Below are positions 4,461 to 5,617 of a DNA stretch of 5,617 bases, piece after piece (positions within the stretch are counted from its first letter, which is position 1; every line of letters begins with the position of its first letter). The DNA is from an uncultured Chloroflexota bacterium (lineage in GTDB: Bacteria > Chloroflexota > Dehalococcoidia > CAUJGQ01), in assembly GCA_937879875.1 (NCBI GenBank), contig CALFMN010000265.1, positions 1 through 5,617 on the forward strand. The letters are read 5' to 3'. Below the pieces are notes generated by a model. The model had not been told where the DNA came from, did no database searches, and saw only the letters and a list, made by a program, of their open reading frames with translations. Made by a program: the position numbers and the translations under genes.

Positions 4461-5617
4461 TTACACGCTGAAGGCGGTTTCGGCTGAGAGTGCGACATCC
4501 AGAGCCGGCGCAGCGGGCAGCGTCACGCTCGCGACGGCGCCGCCCTCGCGGCCGTTGTCGAGCCGGATCATGCCGCCGAGCAGCCGTGCCAGCTCGTGCG
4601 CGATCGCCAGCCCCAGACCCGCGCCGCCGCCGGTGCGGGCGCGGGCGGCGTCCGGGCGGTAGAACGGCTCGAACAGGCGTGGGATCTGGTCAGGCGGCAG
4701 GCCGGGGCCGCTGTCGGCAACGGCGATCGTGACGCTGCCGCCCTCGCCCCAGGCGTGCAGCGCGATGCGCCCGGCAGGCGGCGTGAAACGGCAGGCGTTG
4801 TCCACAAAAATCAACAGCAGTTGATACGTACGGTCGCGGTCGCCCAGCAGCCAGAGCGTCGCCGGCGCGCTGACCTCGACCTCTACTCCGGCCGCGGCAA
4901 GGGCTCGCGCCGCGGCGGCGATACCGCCGAGCAGCGAGGCGACATGCACGGACTCCCGTTCAAAGGGCAGGCCCTCGTGGTCGAGCCGCGCCAGCGTCAA
5001 CAGATCGCCGGCCAGCCGCGACAGGCGATCGATCTGACGCAGCAGCGGCCTCGCCTCGTCATCGGCGTTCAGCCGGTAGGCCAGCTCCTCCGCTTCGAGC
5101 CGTACGAGCGCCAGCGGCGTGCGCAGTTCGTGCGCGGCATCGCCGATGAAACGCCGCTGGCGCCTGAAGGCGATCTGCAACGGCGCCAGCGCCCTGCCGG
5201 AGAGCAGCGCAACGCCCGCGACGGTCAGGGCCAGGCCCAGCAGGCCGCCGCCGGCGAGGCCGATCAGCACGATCCGCTGCTCGCGGTCGCGCGCCGCCAG
5301 CGCCACGCCGGTCTGCACGACGACCGGCTTGCCGTCGGAGGCCGTGCCGATCTGGCGGGAGAGCACGCGGAAAGGATGGCCGCTCAGCGTCACCGTGCGT
5401 GTATCGTCGTGGCCCGGCTGCGCGGCGTCGGCCGCGGCGCGCACGGGGAAGCCTGGCGGAGCGACGCCGCGCACGGCCTGCACGCCGTCGCCGCTGATCT
5501 GCAGCGAGAAGACGCCGGCCGCATCGGCGGCGGGCTGGTAGGCGACCGCCACGCTGCCCACGCCAGCGGGCGCCGGTTGTGCAGCCGCGACCGACTCGCC
5601 GGCGCCCGCTGGGGGCG
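4461..5617 (-). CDS. sensor histidine kinase, N-terminus outside the window
   Basis: A membrane-bound two-component kinase. 384 residues are visible and the frame is open to the right edge, so the true start and first membrane helix are missing. A GTG at 5559-5561 (residue 1 here) is not a credible start because the sensor region continues upstream. Residues 1-96 look like the extracytoplasmic sensor part; a membrane helix spans about 97-120; almost at once comes RQRRFIGDAAHELRTPL with phospho-acceptor His144, leaving only about 15 residues and no full HAMP domain. The ATPase domain has VDNACRFTP (Asn255), DSGPGLPP (Asp283-Gly287), LFEPFYR, and GGAGLGLAI (about 312-320). The first N-box Asn is Ile251, a variant I believe occurs in other active kinases. 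All core boxes are present, so it should be active. The cognate regulator is probably encoded beyond 5617; the ligand is unknown. Confidence 0.93.
   Translation of the reverse strand, partial: PPAGAGESVAAAQPAPAGVGSVAVAYQPAADAAGVFSLQISGDGVQAVRGVAPPGFPVRAAADAAQPGHDDTRTVTLSGHPFRVLSRQIGTASDGKPVVVQTGVALAARDREQRIVLIGLAGGGLLGLALTVAGVALLSGRALAPLQIAFRRQRRFIGDAAHELRTPLALVRLEAEELAYRLNADDEARPLLRQIDRLSRLAGDLLTLARLDHEGLPFERESVHVASLLGGIAAAARALAAAGVEVEVSAPATLWLLGDRDRTYQLLLIFVDNACRFTPPAGRIALHAWGEGGSVTIAVADSGPGLPPDQIPRLFEPFYRPDAARARTGGGAGLGLAIAHELARLLGGMIRLDNGREGGAVASVTLPAAPALDVALSAETAFSV

Noticed and set aside
3550..4662. + strand open frame of 370 codons opposite the secreted-protein gene and kinase
   Set aside because: Antisense to two supported - strand genes; Arg-rich with no recognisable domain.

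Overview
This is a very GC-rich window with five protein genes: three on the + strand in the left half and two on the - strand in the right half. The G/C-heavy third codon positions, the HEAT-repeat / OmpR-type regulator / RadC mix, and an alanine-rich secreted protein built of 'LA..LGV....L..A' modules suggest a high-GC Chloroflexota (Thermomicrobia/Dehalococcoidia-like soil or metagenome lineage). This is an inference from style. No rRNA or other phylogenetic marker is present.

Layout. Bases 1-471 hold no gene I can support. Inside them, 113-304 forms a MITE-like intergenic element: two long imperfect inverted arms, each itself made of two small hairpins, around an interior of about 80 bp. 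Then come a cytoplasmic HEAT-repeat protein (472-1431, +), an OmpR/PhoB-type winged-helix regulator with a degenerate receiver (1552-2271, +; the start is moved in from the longest open frame) and a RadC/JAMM-family protein (2361-3188, +) with a plausible promoter of its own. A perfect 22-bp stem with a T-tract on the - strand (3298-3353) is the intrinsic terminator of the convergent - strand gene. That gene (3376-4221, -) encodes a secreted or membrane-anchored protein with four related helical modules and four cysteines. Upstream of it on the same strand is a sensor histidine kinase (4461 to beyond 5617, -), whose N-terminus lies outside the window.

How they may work together. The kinase probably pairs with a response regulator encoded beyond the right edge, and the secreted protein lies 239 bp downstream of it on the same strand. 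The regulator at 1552-2271 lacks the usual phosphorylation residues, so it is unlikely to be a conventional partner of that kinase. HEAT protein, regulator and RadC are co-directional, but the gaps of 120 and 89 bp leave room for separate promoters. I see no defence system, CRISPR array, transposase, tRNA or rRNA. The least explained feature is the nested inverted-repeat element at the left.
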